From Pseudomonas gregormendelii (lineage in GTDB: Bacteria > Pseudomonadota > Gammaproteobacteria > Pseudomonadales > Pseudomonadaceae), in the NCBI RefSeq assembly GCF_017114825.1, contig NZ_JADEVO010000032.1:1-64000 (forward strand): a stretch of DNA of 64,000 bases, read 5' to 3'. A model generated the notes under the pieces. The model searched no databases and was not told the origin of the DNA. It was given only the letters and a program-made list of their open reading frames with translations. Positions 41,255-49,980 of this stretch are shown here, piece by piece. Position 1 is the stretch's first letter; each line of letters starts with the position of its first letter. A program made the translations under genes and the position numbers.

Positions 41255-42697
41255 ATGAGCGAGTTGTTGTCCTCAGTCAGTGAACACCTCCTGGCACCTG
41301 GCGGCGTAACCATCGAGAGCCTGCAAGGTGTGCTCGGCGATCTCGCCGGCCCGGGCATCGATGCCGCCGACCTGTACTTCCAGGGACAGATCTCCGAGTC
41401 CTGGGCGCTGGAAGACGGCATCGTCAAGGAAGGCAGCTTCAACCTCGACCAGGGCGTTGGCGTGCGCGCGCAGTCCGGTGAAAAAACCGGCTTTGCCTAC
41501 AGCAACGCCATCACCCTCGAAGCCCTGGGCGCAGCGGCCCGTGCCGCGCGTTCGATCTCCCGTGCCGGCCAGAATGGCAGCGTGCAGGCTTTTACTACCC
41601 AGAACGTCGCCCAGTTGTACGGGCCGGATAACCCGCTGGAAGTGATGAGCCGTGCCGAGAAAGTCGAGTTGCTCAAGCGCATCGACGTCGCAACCCGTGC
41701 TCTCGATCCGCGCATCCAGCAAGTCACTGTGAGCATGGCCGGTGTGTGGGAGCGCATTCTGGTGGCTTCCACCGACGGCGGCCTGGCAGCGGATGTACGT
41801 CCACTGGTGCGCTTCAACGTCAGCGTGATCGTCGAGCAGAACGGTCGCCGCGAGCGCGGTGGCCATGGCGGCGGCGGTCGTACCGACTACCGTTATTTCC
41901 TCAGTGATGACCGCGCCATGGGCTACGCCCGCGAAGCGCTGCGTCAGGCGCTGGTGAACCTGGAAGCCATTCCGGCACCGGCCGGCACCTTGCCGGTCGT
42001 ACTGGGCTCGGGCTGGTCCGGTGTGTTGCTGCACGAGGCGGTTGGTCACGGCCTGGAAGGCGACTTCAATCGCAAGGGCAGCTCCGCCTATAGCGGACGC
42101 ATGGGCGAGATGGTTGCCTCCAAGCTGTGCACCATCGTTGATGACGGCACGCTGGCCGGTCGTCGCGGCTCGCTGAGCGTCGACGATGAAGGCACTCCAA
42201 CCGAGTGCACCACGTTGATTGAAAACGGCGTGCTCAAGGGCTACATGCAGGACAAGCTCAACGCGCGCCTGATGGGCGTGGCCCGCACTGGCAACGGTCG
42301 ACGTGAATCCTACGCGCACCTGCCGATGCCGCGCATGACCAATACCTACATGCTGGCAGGCGAGAGTGATCCGCAGGAGATCATTGCCTCGGTGAAACGC
42401 GGCATCTACTGCGCCAACCTCGGCGGTGGCCAGGTCGACATCACCAGTGGCAAGTTTGTGTTCTCCACCAGCGAGGCGTACCTGATCGAGGACGGCAAGA
42501 TTACCGCGCCGGTCAAAGGCGCAACCCTGATCGGTAACGGGCCGGAGGCGATGAGCAAGGTGTCGATGGTCGGCAACGACCTGTCGCTGGACAGCGGCGT
42601 CGGAACCTGTGGCAAGGATGGGCAGTCGGTGCCGGTCGGTGTCGGCCAGCCAACGCTGAAGATTGATGCAATCACTGTGGGTGGCACAGGATCGTAA
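41255..42697 (+). CDS. tldD: Metalloprotease TldD
   Basis: 480 residues. TldD pairs with TldE/PmbA to form a zinc protease that degrades small unfolded or modified peptides (CcdA, microcin B17 precursor in E. coli). The zinc motif HEAVGHGLEGDF (HExxxH) is present near 259-270, and GNGRRESYAHLPMPRMTNTY is characteristic. It follows the nitrilase by 22 nt. The partner pmbA lies about 740 nt downstream across darP. Confidence 0.95.
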   Translation: MSELLSSVSEHLLAPGGVTIESLQGVLGDLAGPGIDAADLYFQGQISESWALEDGIVKEGSFNLDQGVGVRAQSGEKTGFAYSNAITLEALGAAARAARSISRAGQNGSVQAFTTQNVAQLYGPDNPLEVMSRAEKVELLKRIDVATRALDPRIQQVTVSMAGVWERILVASTDGGLAADVRPLVRFNVSVIVEQNGRRERGGHGGGGRTDYRYFLSDDRAMGYAREALRQALVNLEAIPAPAGTLPVVLGSGWSGVLLHEAVGHGLEGDFNRKGSSAYSGRMGEMVASKLCTIVDDGTLAGRRGSLSVDDEGTPTECTTLIENGVLKGYMQDKLNARLMGVARTGNGRRESYAHLPMPRMTNTYMLAGESDPQEIIASVKRGIYCANLGGGQVDITSGKFVFSTSEAYLIEDGKITAPVKGATLIGNGPEAMSKVSMVGNDLSLDSGVGTCGKDGQSVPVGVGQPTLKIDAITVGGTGS

Positions 42698-42713
42698 GGA
42701 ACACGTGTTCCGT

Positions 42714-42785
42714 GCAGGAGCTGCCGCAGGCTGCGATCTTTTGCTTTTACAAGATCAAAAGATCGCCGCCTTTGGCAGCTCCTAC
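42714..42785. repeat. REPIN, GTAGGAGCTGCC family, between convergent tldD and darP
   Basis: The left copy begins GCAGGAGCTGCC (one change); the right copy carries GCCGCCTTTGGCAGC. It fills the gap between the two stop codons and may serve both as a bidirectional 3' end. Confidence 0.8.
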
Positions 42786-42806
42786 CTCGGATGGGTTGTG
42801 CGCTAC

Positions 42807-43331
42807 TTAACGCAAACCGCGTTGAGTCTCGTCCAGCTCACGGATGTACTTGAAGATTTTACGGCTCGATGCCGGCGGCTTGTTGGTCGCCAGTTCGTGC
42901 TGGGCCTGACGGATCAGGGAGCGCAACTGCTGGCGATCAGCCTCCGGGTAGTCGAGCACGAACTTCTCCAGGACCGCATCGTCGCCCGCGATCAAGCGAT
43001 CGCGCCAGCGTTCCAGGCCATGGAAACGTTCGTTGTACTGCCGGGTGGAGGCATCGAGTTGATCGAGCAGAACAAGAATGGCGTCAGTGTCCTGGTCGCG
43101 CATCAGTTTGCCGATGAACATCAGGTGCCGTTTACGCGCGATATTCGCGGTGTGCTTGGGCGCATCGGCCAATGCCCGGCGCATGGCGTCGGTCAACGGC
43201 AGTTTTGCCAGCAAGTCAGGCTTGAGTGTTGTAAGGCGCTCGCCAAGGTCAACCAGAGCATGCAGCTCGCGTTTAACCTGGGATTTGCTTTTTTCTCCCG
43301 TATCGAGGGAGTCGTCGTAAGAATCAACCAT
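42807..43331 (-). CDS. darP: Ribosome maturation factor DarP (YjgA/DUF615)
   Basis: 174 residues, an all-helical protein that binds pre-50S particles. Typical parts are KSKSQVKRELHALVDLGERL, ARKRHLMFIGKLMRD and the C-terminal SSRKIFKYIREL. The start ATG is the only one giving the family N-terminus; the minus frame stays open much further upstream but over a low-complexity region antisense to pmbA. It is in opposite orientation between tldD and pmbA. Confidence 0.92.
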   Translation of the reverse strand: MVDSYDDSLDTGEKSKSQVKRELHALVDLGERLTTLKPDLLAKLPLTDAMRRALADAPKHTANIARKRHLMFIGKLMRDQDTDAILVLLDQLDASTRQYNERFHGLERWRDRLIAGDDAVLEKFVLDYPEADRQQLRSLIRQAQHELATNKPPASSRKIFKYIRELDETQRGLR

Positions 43332-43439
43332 GGTGGCCGTCCGCAAAGAAACGCCGCCATGATAACCAGTCGGGGGCCACTTGTCCGGCCCGGTCGCTCG
43401 ATGACCCTCGCCGAAAGCAGAATTTGAGTGGAGAACAGC

Positions 43440-44786
43440 ATGAGTGCAGTTGAAAGCGTCGGCCCGCAAGCGTTGCCGGCACTGCAGGAACAAGTCGAGC
43501 AGATCATTGCTGAAGCCAAGCGCCAGGGCGCCAGTGCCTGTGAAGTAGCAGTGTCCCTGGAGCAGGGCCTGTCGACTTCGGTGCGCCAGCGTGAGGTCGA
43601 GACTGTTGAGTTCAACCGCGACCAGGGCTTTGGCATCACTTTGTACGTCGGCCAGCGCAAAGGCTCGGCCAGTACGTCGGCCAGCGGGCCAGAGGCGATC
43701 CGGGAAACCGTGGCCGCCGCGCTGGCAATTGCCAGGCACACTTCCGAAGACGAAGCCTCGGGCCTTGCAGATGCCGCGCTGATGGCCAAGGACCTGAAGG
43801 ATTTCGACCTGTTCCACCAGTGGGACATTACCCCGGAGCAGGCCATCGAGATGGCCCTTAGCTGTGAAGCGGCGGCGTTTGCAACCGACAGCCGGATCAA
43901 GAACGCCGACGGTACCACCCTCAGCACGCATCAGGGCTGCCGAGTCTATGGCAACAGCCACGGGTTCATTGGCGGTTATGCATCGACCCGCCACAGCCTG
44001 AGCTGCGTGATGATCGCCGAGGCCGATGGCCAGATGCAGCGCGATTACTGGTATGACGTCAGCCGCCAGGGCAATTTGCTGGCCGATCCGGTGAGCATTG
44101 GCCAGCGTGCCGCGCAGCGGGCTGCCAGCCGGTTGGGCGCGCGCCCGGTGCCAACCTGTGAAGTGCCGGTACTGTTCTCCGCCGAACTTGCCGGTGGCTT
44201 GTTCGGCAGTTTCCTTTCGGCGATCTCCGGCGGCAGCCTGTATCGCAAATCTTCATTTTTGGAAGGCACCTTGGGGCAGCAACTGTTCCCGCAATGGCTG
44301 ACCATCGACGAGCGTCCACACCTGATGCGCGCCATGGGCAGTTCGGCGTTCGACGGCGATGGCCTCGCGACCTATGCCAAGCCGTTCGTCGAGAAGGGCG
44401 AGCTGGTGTCGTACATCCTTGGCACCTATTCCGGTCGCAAGCTGGGGATGCCGAGCACCGCCAACGCCGGCGGCGTGCACAACCTGTTCGTCACCCATGG
44501 CGACGAAGACCAGGCAGCCTTGTTGCGCCGCATGGGCCGCGGCCTGCTGGTAACCGAGTTGATGGGGCAGGGCCTGAACATGGTCACTGGCGACTATTCC
44601 CGCGGTGCTGCCGGCTACTGGGTTGAAAACGGCGAAATCCAGTTTGCGGTCCAGGAAGTGACCATCGCCGGCAACATGCGCGACATGTTCAAGCAGATCG
44701 TTGCCGTGGGTAATGACCTGGAACTGCGCAGCAATATTCGCACGGGGTCGGTGCTGATCGAGCGGATGACCGTCGCAGGCAGCTGA
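43440..44786 (+). CDS. pmbA: TldE/PmbA metalloprotease partner
   Basis: 448 residues, typical PmbA length, without the HExxxH motif of TldD. It has the family stretches EFNRDQGFGITLYVG, FLSAISGGSLYRKSSFL and GLNMVTGDYSRGAAGYWVENG. It forms the TldD-TldE heterodimer. The ATG has GGAG 8 nt before it; a GTG 12 nt earlier is in frame. Confidence 0.95.
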   Translation: MSAVESVGPQALPALQEQVEQIIAEAKRQGASACEVAVSLEQGLSTSVRQREVETVEFNRDQGFGITLYVGQRKGSASTSASGPEAIRETVAAALAIARHTSEDEASGLADAALMAKDLKDFDLFHQWDITPEQAIEMALSCEAAAFATDSRIKNADGTTLSTHQGCRVYGNSHGFIGGYASTRHSLSCVMIAEADGQMQRDYWYDVSRQGNLLADPVSIGQRAAQRAASRLGARPVPTCEVPVLFSAELAGGLFGSFLSAISGGSLYRKSSFLEGTLGQQLFPQWLTIDERPHLMRAMGSSAFDGDGLATYAKPFVEKGELVSYILGTYSGRKLGMPSTANAGGVHNLFVTHGDEDQAALLRRMGRGLLVTELMGQGLNMVTGDYSRGAAGYWVENGEIQFAVQEVTIAGNMRDMFKQIVAVGNDLELRSNIRTGSVLIERMTVAGS

Positions 44787-44814
44787 TATTTTTGCTGCAA
44801 CACTAAAGGCACGC

Positions 44815-44842
44815 GACCCAACCGGATGGCGTGCTTTTTTTT
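44815..44842 (+). terminator. Rho-independent terminator after pmbA
   Basis: GGCACGC pairs with GCGTGC across a 13-nt loop, followed by a run of eight T, 28 nt after the pmbA stop. Confidence 0.75.
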
Positions 44843-44877
44843 CGCCTGCATATCACGGCAGGTAAAGCACGCCTGTT

Positions 44878-44894
44878 GGAGCAAGCTTTGCTCC
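44878..44894. repeat. Degenerate REP-like hairpin
   Basis: GGAGCAA and TTGCTCC arms around GCT, preceded by GTT. It resembles a decayed copy of the GTGGGAGC family. Confidence 0.35.
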
Positions 44895-44920
44895 CCAGAG
44901 GGATATCCGGGATCTCGGGG

Positions 44921-44952
44921 TTGTTTTGGTTATCATTATCATATAATAATAA
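44921..44952 (+). promoter_or_regulatory. Fur-box-like promoter of the fagA-fumC-orfX-sodA operon
   Basis: An AT-rich stretch contains a consensus -10 TATAAT (44942-44947) overlapped by TTATCATTATC and TATAATAATAAAT, which match halves of the Fur box GATAATGATAATCATTATC (about 10 of 12 and 12 of 19). A -35-like TTGTTT lies at 44921-44926. The homologous cluster in P. aeruginosa is Fur-repressed, which supports the call. Confidence 0.65.
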
Positions 44953-44978
44953 ATCTCATTACCGAATGAGCCCGGATC

Positions 44979-45386
44979 ATGAGTTCTGCCTTGCACGAGC
45001 AGCCCTATCAAGAAAGCTGGCGCTGGATGAGTCGCCAGATCCGTTGCGCAATGGACCCTGACGAGCCGCGCCTGATTGAGCACTACCTGGCCGAAGGCCG
45101 GTACCTGGCGTGTTGCACGGCCACTTCTCCCTGGACCATAGCCGAAACCTCTTTCCGTTTGCTGCTTGATACCGCCGCCGACGTCGCACTGCCCTGGCAC
45201 TGGCGCAGCTTGTGCCTTGACCAGGCCTGGCGTCCTCTGCGCGACCTGGAACGCCTCTCCTTGTGTAAATGCCGCCTCAAGCGCTGGCAACGCTACACCT
45301 GGCAACTGGCCACCTGCGAGTTGCAGCCCTCCATTCCTCTAGACGAACTGGTGCAAGGATTTTCTGATGAACAAGACACGTATTGA
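44979..45386 (+). CDS. fagA: FagA, Fur-associated small protein
   Basis: 135 residues, Trp- and Cys-rich (WRWMSRQIRCAMD, CLDQAWRPLRDLERLSLCKC). No known domain. Identified by position as first gene of the iron-regulated fagA-fumC-orfX-sodA operon and by similar size to the P. aeruginosa product. Function unknown; the CKC motif and scattered cysteines might bind metal. It overlaps fumC by 20 nt, so translation of the two is coupled. Confidence 0.8.
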   Translation: MSSALHEQPYQESWRWMSRQIRCAMDPDEPRLIEHYLAEGRYLACCTATSPWTIAETSFRLLLDTAADVALPWHWRSLCLDQAWRPLRDLERLSLCKCRLKRWQRYTWQLATCELQPSIPLDELVQGFSDEQDTY

Positions 45387-46743
45387 GCGCGACAGCATGG
45401 GCGAATTGAACGTCCCGGTAGACGCCCTGTACGGCGCGCAAACCCAGCGCGCAGTGGACAACTTCCCCATCAGCGGCAAGCCGATGCCGGTGCAGTTCAT
45501 CCGTGCATTGATACTCGCCAAAGCTGCAGCGGCCCGCGCCAATGTCGAGCTCAAGCAGATCAGCGAGTCCCAGGGCAAAGCCATTGTCGATGCGGCGCAA
45601 GGCTTACTTGAGGGCGACTTCATGCAGCACTTCCCGGTGGATATCTTCCAGACCGGCTCGGGCACCAGTTCCAACATGAACGCCAATGAAGTGCTCGCCA
45701 CCCTGGCCAGCCGTCTGCTCGGTGAGCCGGTCAATCCCAACGACCATGTCAACTGCGGCCAGAGCAGCAATGACATCATCCCGACCACGATCCATGTCAG
45801 CGCTGCCCTGGCGCTGCATGAGCAACTGTTGCCGGCATTGACCCGCCTGGTGCAGGTGATCGAGCGCAAGGCCGAAGAGGTTCACCACCACGTCAAGACC
45901 GGTCGCACGCACCTCATGGATGCCATGCCGGTGCGCATGAGCCAGGTGCTCAACGGTTGGGCCCAGCAACTCAAGGCCAACGTCGGGCACCTGCAGGATT
46001 TGCTGCCGAGCCTGCAATCCGTGGCTCAAGGCGGCACGGCGGTGGGCACCGGGGTCAACGCCCATCCCGAATTCGCGGTACGTTTCAGCGAACAGTTGAG
46101 CAAGTTGACCCTGGTGGAGTTCACCCCGGGCCAGGATCTGTTTGCGCTTATTGGCTCGCAAGATACGGCCGTCAGTGTTTCCGGCCAGTTGAAAGCCACC
46201 GCCGTGACCTTGATGAAGATCGCCAACGACCTGCGCTGGATGAACTCCGGCCCTTTGGCCGGTCTCGGTGAAATCGAACTCGAGGCGCTGCAGCCGGGCT
46301 CCTCGATCATGCCTGGCAAGGTCAATCCGGTCATACCGGAAGCCACCGCCATGGTTGCCGCCCAAGTGATCGGCAACGACACGGTCATCACCATCGCCGG
46401 TCAGTCGGGCAATTTCGAGCTCAACGTGATGTTGCCGATCATCGCCCAGAACCTGCTGAGCAGCATCGAATTGCTGGCCAATTCCAGCCATCTGCTGGGT
46501 GAAAAAGCCATTGCCAGCTTCAAGGTCAACGAAGCCAGGCTCAAGGAAGCGCTGTCGCGCAACCCGATCCTGGTCACGGCCCTGAACCCGATCATTGGCT
46601 ACCAGAAAGCCGCTGAAATCGCCAAGAAGGCCTATCAGCAAGGCCGCCCGGTGATTGATGTCGCCCTTGAACACACTGACCTGACGCGCAGCCAGCTCGA
46701 GCTTTTGCTTGACCCGGTAACGCTCACCGCAGGCGGCGTGTAA
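45367..46743 (+). CDS. fumC: Class II fumarase FumC
   Basis: 458 residues. The fumarase/aspartase signature GSSIMPGKVNP lies near 315-326, with GTGSS-type GSGTSSNMNANE near 97 and TGRTHLMDAMP near 180. Class II fumarase has no iron-sulfur cluster, so it replaces the iron-dependent enzyme when iron is short, which explains its place in a Fur-type operon. It starts inside fagA. Confidence 0.95.
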   Translation: MNKTRIERDSMGELNVPVDALYGAQTQRAVDNFPISGKPMPVQFIRALILAKAAAARANVELKQISESQGKAIVDAAQGLLEGDFMQHFPVDIFQTGSGTSSNMNANEVLATLASRLLGEPVNPNDHVNCGQSSNDIIPTTIHVSAALALHEQLLPALTRLVQVIERKAEEVHHHVKTGRTHLMDAMPVRMSQVLNGWAQQLKANVGHLQDLLPSLQSVAQGGTAVGTGVNAHPEFAVRFSEQLSKLTLVEFTPGQDLFALIGSQDTAVSVSGQLKATAVTLMKIANDLRWMNSGPLAGLGEIELEALQPGSSIMPGKVNPVIPEATAMVAAQVIGNDTVITIAGQSGNFELNVMLPIIAQNLLSSIELLANSSHLLGEKAIASFKVNEARLKEALSRNPILVTALNPIIGYQKAAEIAKKAYQQGRPVIDVALEHTDLTRSQLELLLDPVTLTAGGV

Positions 46744-46770
46744 CCACCGCTACCGTTTTGGAGGCTCACC

Positions 46771-47211
46771 ATGGAGCACTGGAAACGCACGATCGAAAGA
46801 GCAAATCGCTGTTTCATGCAGGGCGAACTGGTCGATGCGCGCGAGGCTTACTTGCAGGCATTAGCGCTGGCCCAGGTGTTGTTCGAGCGCTGGGCGGATG
46901 CCGACGAAGCGGTGGCAGCCTGCGTCATCTCCCATCACAACCTTGCAGACCTGCACCTGCGGCTCAATCAGCCGGAGGAGAGCGCCGAATACCTGTGTGC
47001 CATCCACCAGCGGTTGCTGCAGACCATGCAGGACACGCGACTGGCGCCAGCGTTGCGCGAAGCTGCGCTGCGCCAGAGCAGCAAGACCTATGTCGAGCTG
47101 CTGAATTTCATCAGCGAACACGGTGAATACCCACGGACCCACCGCCTGCTGCACATCGAAGCCGTTCCAACTGCCAACCGGCCTGCGCCTCTTCATCATG
47201 GAGTTCACTGA
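46771..47211 (+). CDS. OrfX, helical TPR-like protein of the fumC-sodA operon
   Basis: 146 residues, predicted all-helical, with two TPR-like stretches (ANRCFMQGELVDAREAYLQA and SHHNLADLHLRLNQPEESAE). Matches by position the unnamed gene between fumC and sodA in P. aeruginosa. The role is unknown; TPR folds usually mediate protein contacts. It begins 27 nt after fumC and ends 2 nt before sodA. Confidence 0.75.
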   Translation: MEHWKRTIERANRCFMQGELVDAREAYLQALALAQVLFERWADADEAVAACVISHHNLADLHLRLNQPEESAEYLCAIHQRLLQTMQDTRLAPALREAALRQSSKTYVELLNFISEHGEYPRTHRLLHIEAVPTANRPAPLHHGVH

Positions 47212-47213
47212 AC

Positions 47214-47825
47214 ATGGCTTTTACCCTGCCTGACTTGCCCTACGCCTACGATGCCCTGGAACCGCACATTGATGCCAAGACCATGGAGATCCACTACACC
47301 AAGCACCACCAGACCTACATCAATAATCTGAACGCGGCCGTCGAAGGCACCGAATTCGCCGAATGGACCGTGGAAAAGCTGGTGGCGGCCGTTCAGCAGC
47401 TGCCGGAAAAACTGCGTGCCGCCGTTATCAACCAGGGCGGTGGTCATGCCAACCATTCGCTGTTTTGGGAAGTCATGGCCCCGCACGGTGGCGGCGCCCC
47501 TGACGGCGCGCTGGCCCAGGCAATCGACGAGCAACTGGGCGGGCTCGACAGTTTCAAGGAGGCGTTCACCAAGGCTGCGCTGACCCGTTTTGGCAGTGGC
47601 TGGGCATGGCTGAGTGTGACCCCGCAGAAAAAACTGGTGGTGGAAAGCAGCGGCAATCAGGACAGTCCGCTCATGAATGGCAACACGCCCATCCTTGGCC
47701 TGGACGTGTGGGAGCACGCCTACTACCTGCAGTACCAGAACCGTCGCCCGGAATACATCAACGCGTTCTACAACGTAATCAATTGGCCTGAAGTGGCGGC
47801 GCGCTACAAGGCGGCCCAGGGTTGA
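47214..47825 (+). CDS. sodA: Manganese superoxide dismutase
   Basis: 203 residues. Metal ligands are visible in IHYTKHHQTY (His), GHANHSLFW (His), and DVWEHAYYLQY (Asp and His). The GGHANHSLFW and NQDSPLM stretches fit the manganese rather than the iron type. Expression under iron limitation replaces iron SOD. Two bases separate it from orfX. Confidence 0.94.
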   Translation: MAFTLPDLPYAYDALEPHIDAKTMEIHYTKHHQTYINNLNAAVEGTEFAEWTVEKLVAAVQQLPEKLRAAVINQGGGHANHSLFWEVMAPHGGGAPDGALAQAIDEQLGGLDSFKEAFTKAALTRFGSGWAWLSVTPQKKLVVESSGNQDSPLMNGNTPILGLDVWEHAYYLQYQNRRPEYINAFYNVINWPEVAARYKAAQG

Positions 47826-47855
47826 ATCTCCAATGAAAAACCACCAAGGCTGATT

Positions 47856-48749
47856 ATGGGCACTGAAACGCTGGCGATCGGAAGTGGGCGGATGTTTCGT
47901 TACGCATTCGGATCGCTGTTATTGTTGGCGGGTATGTCCTTGCTGGTCGCCCAAGGGCTGGCGTGGCTGGATCTTGAACCGAAACTGCTGCGTGCATTGC
48001 AGGGTGGGGCGATCTGCGCACTGGGTACGGCGCTGGGCGCGGTGCCGGTGCTGGTGATTCGCCGCATGCCGCAAGCCGTCAGCGATACGCTGTTAGGTTT
48101 CGGCGCGGGGGTCATGTTGGCGGCGACGGCGTTTTCGCTGATCGTGCCTGGGATCTCCGCCGCGCAGAGCCTCGGGCTTAAGCCTTGGGCCGCCAGTGGC
48201 CTGATCAGCCTTGGTATCATGCTTGGCGCTTTGGGTTTGTATCTGGTGGACCGCAAGGTCTCCGGGGCCTGCCCGGAAATGCTGGCAGGCGCGCAGGAGG
48301 GGCCGGCGATTGCGCCGAGGATCTGGCTGTTCGTGTTTGCCATCATTGCCCATAACATTCCCGAAGGCATGGCGGTCGGGGTGTCAGCCGGGGGCGGCAT
48401 GCCTGATGCCGATAGCCTGGCGATGGGTATTGCGCTGCAGGATGTGCCGGAAGGGCTGGTGATTGCGCTGGTGTTGGCGGGGGCGGGGATGTCGAGGGTC
48501 AGGGCATTCCTGATCGGTGCCGCTTCAGGTTTGGTTGAGCCGGTTTTTGCGCTGCTGTGTGCGTGGCTGGTGAGCCTGGCCGAACTGCTATTGCCGCTTG
48601 GGCTGGCACTGGCGGCCGGGGCCATGTTGCTGGTGGTTACGCACGAAGTGATCCCCGAGTCGCGACGTCATGGTCACGACAAGCTGGCGAGCCTGGGGTT
48701 GCTGATTGGGTTTTGCTTGATGATGGTGATGGATACGGCGCTGGCTTGA
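47856..48749 (+). CDS. ZIP-family metal transporter (GufA type)
   Basis: 297 residues with eight predicted helices. Helix IV has HNIPEGMAVGVS and helix V ALQDVPEGLVIA, the two metal-site motifs of ZIP carriers; the second usually reads QNIPEG, here QDVPEG. It would import a divalent metal. As the fifth gene of the iron-starvation operon beside MnSOD, a manganese or zinc role is plausible. Confidence 0.87.
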   Translation: MGTETLAIGSGRMFRYAFGSLLLLAGMSLLVAQGLAWLDLEPKLLRALQGGAICALGTALGAVPVLVIRRMPQAVSDTLLGFGAGVMLAATAFSLIVPGISAAQSLGLKPWAASGLISLGIMLGALGLYLVDRKVSGACPEMLAGAQEGPAIAPRIWLFVFAIIAHNIPEGMAVGVSAGGGMPDADSLAMGIALQDVPEGLVIALVLAGAGMSRVRAFLIGAASGLVEPVFALLCAWLVSLAELLLPLGLALAAGAMLLVVTHEVIPESRRHGHDKLASLGLLIGFCLMMVMDTALA

Positions 48750-48817
48750 AAATCAAAAGATCGCACAGGGTTCGTGTACCCGTGCAGGCGCTGCCGCAGG
48801 CTGCGATCTTTTAATCT
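48750..48817. repeat. Truncated REPIN, GTAGGAGCTGCC family
   Basis: The right arm (CTGCCGCAGGCTGCGATCTT and flanks) is recognisable; the left arm is reduced to AATCAAAAGATCGCA. It fills the convergent gap between the ZIP gene and ptsO. Confidence 0.65.
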
Positions 48818-48829
48818 TGACCTTGTTCT

Positions 48830-49105
48830 TTACTCGCCTTCGTCGAAGTAGTTGTTGATCAACGCTACCAGCGCATCCAGCGCTTCGTCCGCCTCTTCGC
48901 CTTCGGTACTCAAATGGATCCTGGTGCCCTTGCCAGCCGCCAGCATCATCATTGCCATGATGCTCTTGCCGTCCACCGTGGTTTCCGGCGTGCGTCCTAC
49001 CCTGATGGTGCAATCCTTGAACTTTCCTGCGACCCCGACAAATTTCGCCGACGCGCGGGCATGCAGGCCCAGCTTGTTGATGATTTCAATTTCCAGAGCA
49101 GGCAT
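48830..49105 (-). CDS. ptsO: NPr, HPr-like protein of the nitrogen PTS
   Basis: 91 residues. Phosphorylation site His15 in KLGLHARASAKF and the Ser-type site region GKSIMAMMMLAA are present. It relays phosphate from PtsP to PtsN. Last gene of the rpoN-hpf-ptsN-rapZ-ptsO cluster, 15 nt after rapZ. Confidence 0.93.
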   Translation of the reverse strand: MPALEIEIINKLGLHARASAKFVGVAGKFKDCTIRVGRTPETTVDGKSIMAMMMLAAGKGTRIHLSTEGEEADEALDALVALINNYFDEGE

Positions 49106-49120
49106 CGCGATGTGAATCCT

Positions 49121-49978
49121 TTAGCTGAGGTCGCGGTGGCGGACCTGGACGTTCTTCAGGGATTGTTGCAGAACCTGGCCCAGACGTTCGGTCAGGTAGA
49201 CGGAGCGGTGATGCCCGCCGGTGCAGCCAATGGCTATGGTGACATACGCGCGGTTGCTGGCAGCAAAGCGTGGAAGCCATTTGAGCAGGTAGGTGGAGAT
49301 GTCCTGGAACATTTCCTCGACGTCCGGTTGCGCGGCCAGGTAGTCGGCTACCGGTTGATCGAGCCCGGACTGCTCGCGCAACTCTGGTTTCCAATAAGGG
49401 TTGGGCAGGCAGCGCACGTCGAACACCAGGTCGGCATCCACAGGCATGCCACGCTTGAAGCCGAAAGACTCCACCAGGAACGCGGTGCCAGGCTCAGGCT
49501 GGTTCAACAGCCGCAGCTTGATGGTATCGCGCAACTGGTACAGGTTCAGGTTGGTGGTGTTGACCTTGAGGTCAGCCAGGTCGGCAATCGGACCCAGCAG
49601 ATTGGACTCGTCCTGAATCGCCTCGGCGAGCGAGCGATTGGCATTGCTCAGCGGATGGCGGCGACGGGTTTCGGAAAACCGCTTGAGCAGGGTTTCTTCG
49701 TCGGCGTCCAGGTACAGCACGTCACACTTGATGTGACGGCTGCGCACTTCCTCCAGCAATTCCGGAAAACGGGACAGGTGGCTTGGCAGGTTGCGCGCGT
49801 CAATCGACACGGCCACCAGCGGTTGCGCGAGCTCGGTGTGGATCAGTGCTCGTTCGGCCAGCTCGGGCAACAGCCCGGCGGGCAAGTTGTCGATGCAGTA
49901 GTACCCGCTGTCTTCAAGGACATCGAGCGCGGTACTTTTACCTGAGCCGGAGCGGCCGCTGACAATGATCAAGCGCAT
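49121..49978 (-). CDS. rapZ: RNase adaptor / nucleotide-binding protein RapZ
   Basis: 285 residues. Walker A GRSGSGKS at 8-15, followed by YYCIDNLPAGLLPEL and the C-terminal CTGGHHRSVYLTERL motif of the YvcJ/RapZ family. In enterics RapZ directs RNase E to the GlmZ small RNA to control amino-sugar synthesis. It begins 2 nt after ptsN. Confidence 0.94.
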   Translation of the reverse strand: MRLIIVSGRSGSGKSTALDVLEDSGYYCIDNLPAGLLPELAERALIHTELAQPLVAVSIDARNLPSHLSRFPELLEEVRSRHIKCDVLYLDADEETLLKRFSETRRRHPLSNANRSLAEAIQDESNLLGPIADLADLKVNTTNLNLYQLRDTIKLRLLNQPEPGTAFLVESFGFKRGMPVDADLVFDVRCLPNPYWKPELREQSGLDQPVADYLAAQPDVEEMFQDISTYLLKWLPRFAASNRAYVTIAIGCTGGHHRSVYLTERLGQVLQQSLKNVQVRHRDLS

Positions 49979-49980
49979 GA

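Noticed and set aside
42807..43994. Longer minus-strand frame extending darP to 395 residues
   Set aside because: The extra 221 residues are antisense to pmbA, low in complexity and unlike DarP; the ATG at 43331 gives the family N-terminus.
13142..48817. Spaced palindromes considered as a CRISPR array
   Set aside because: Copies are kilobases apart in intergenic gaps, are inverted pairs rather than regular direct repeats, and no cas genes are present.
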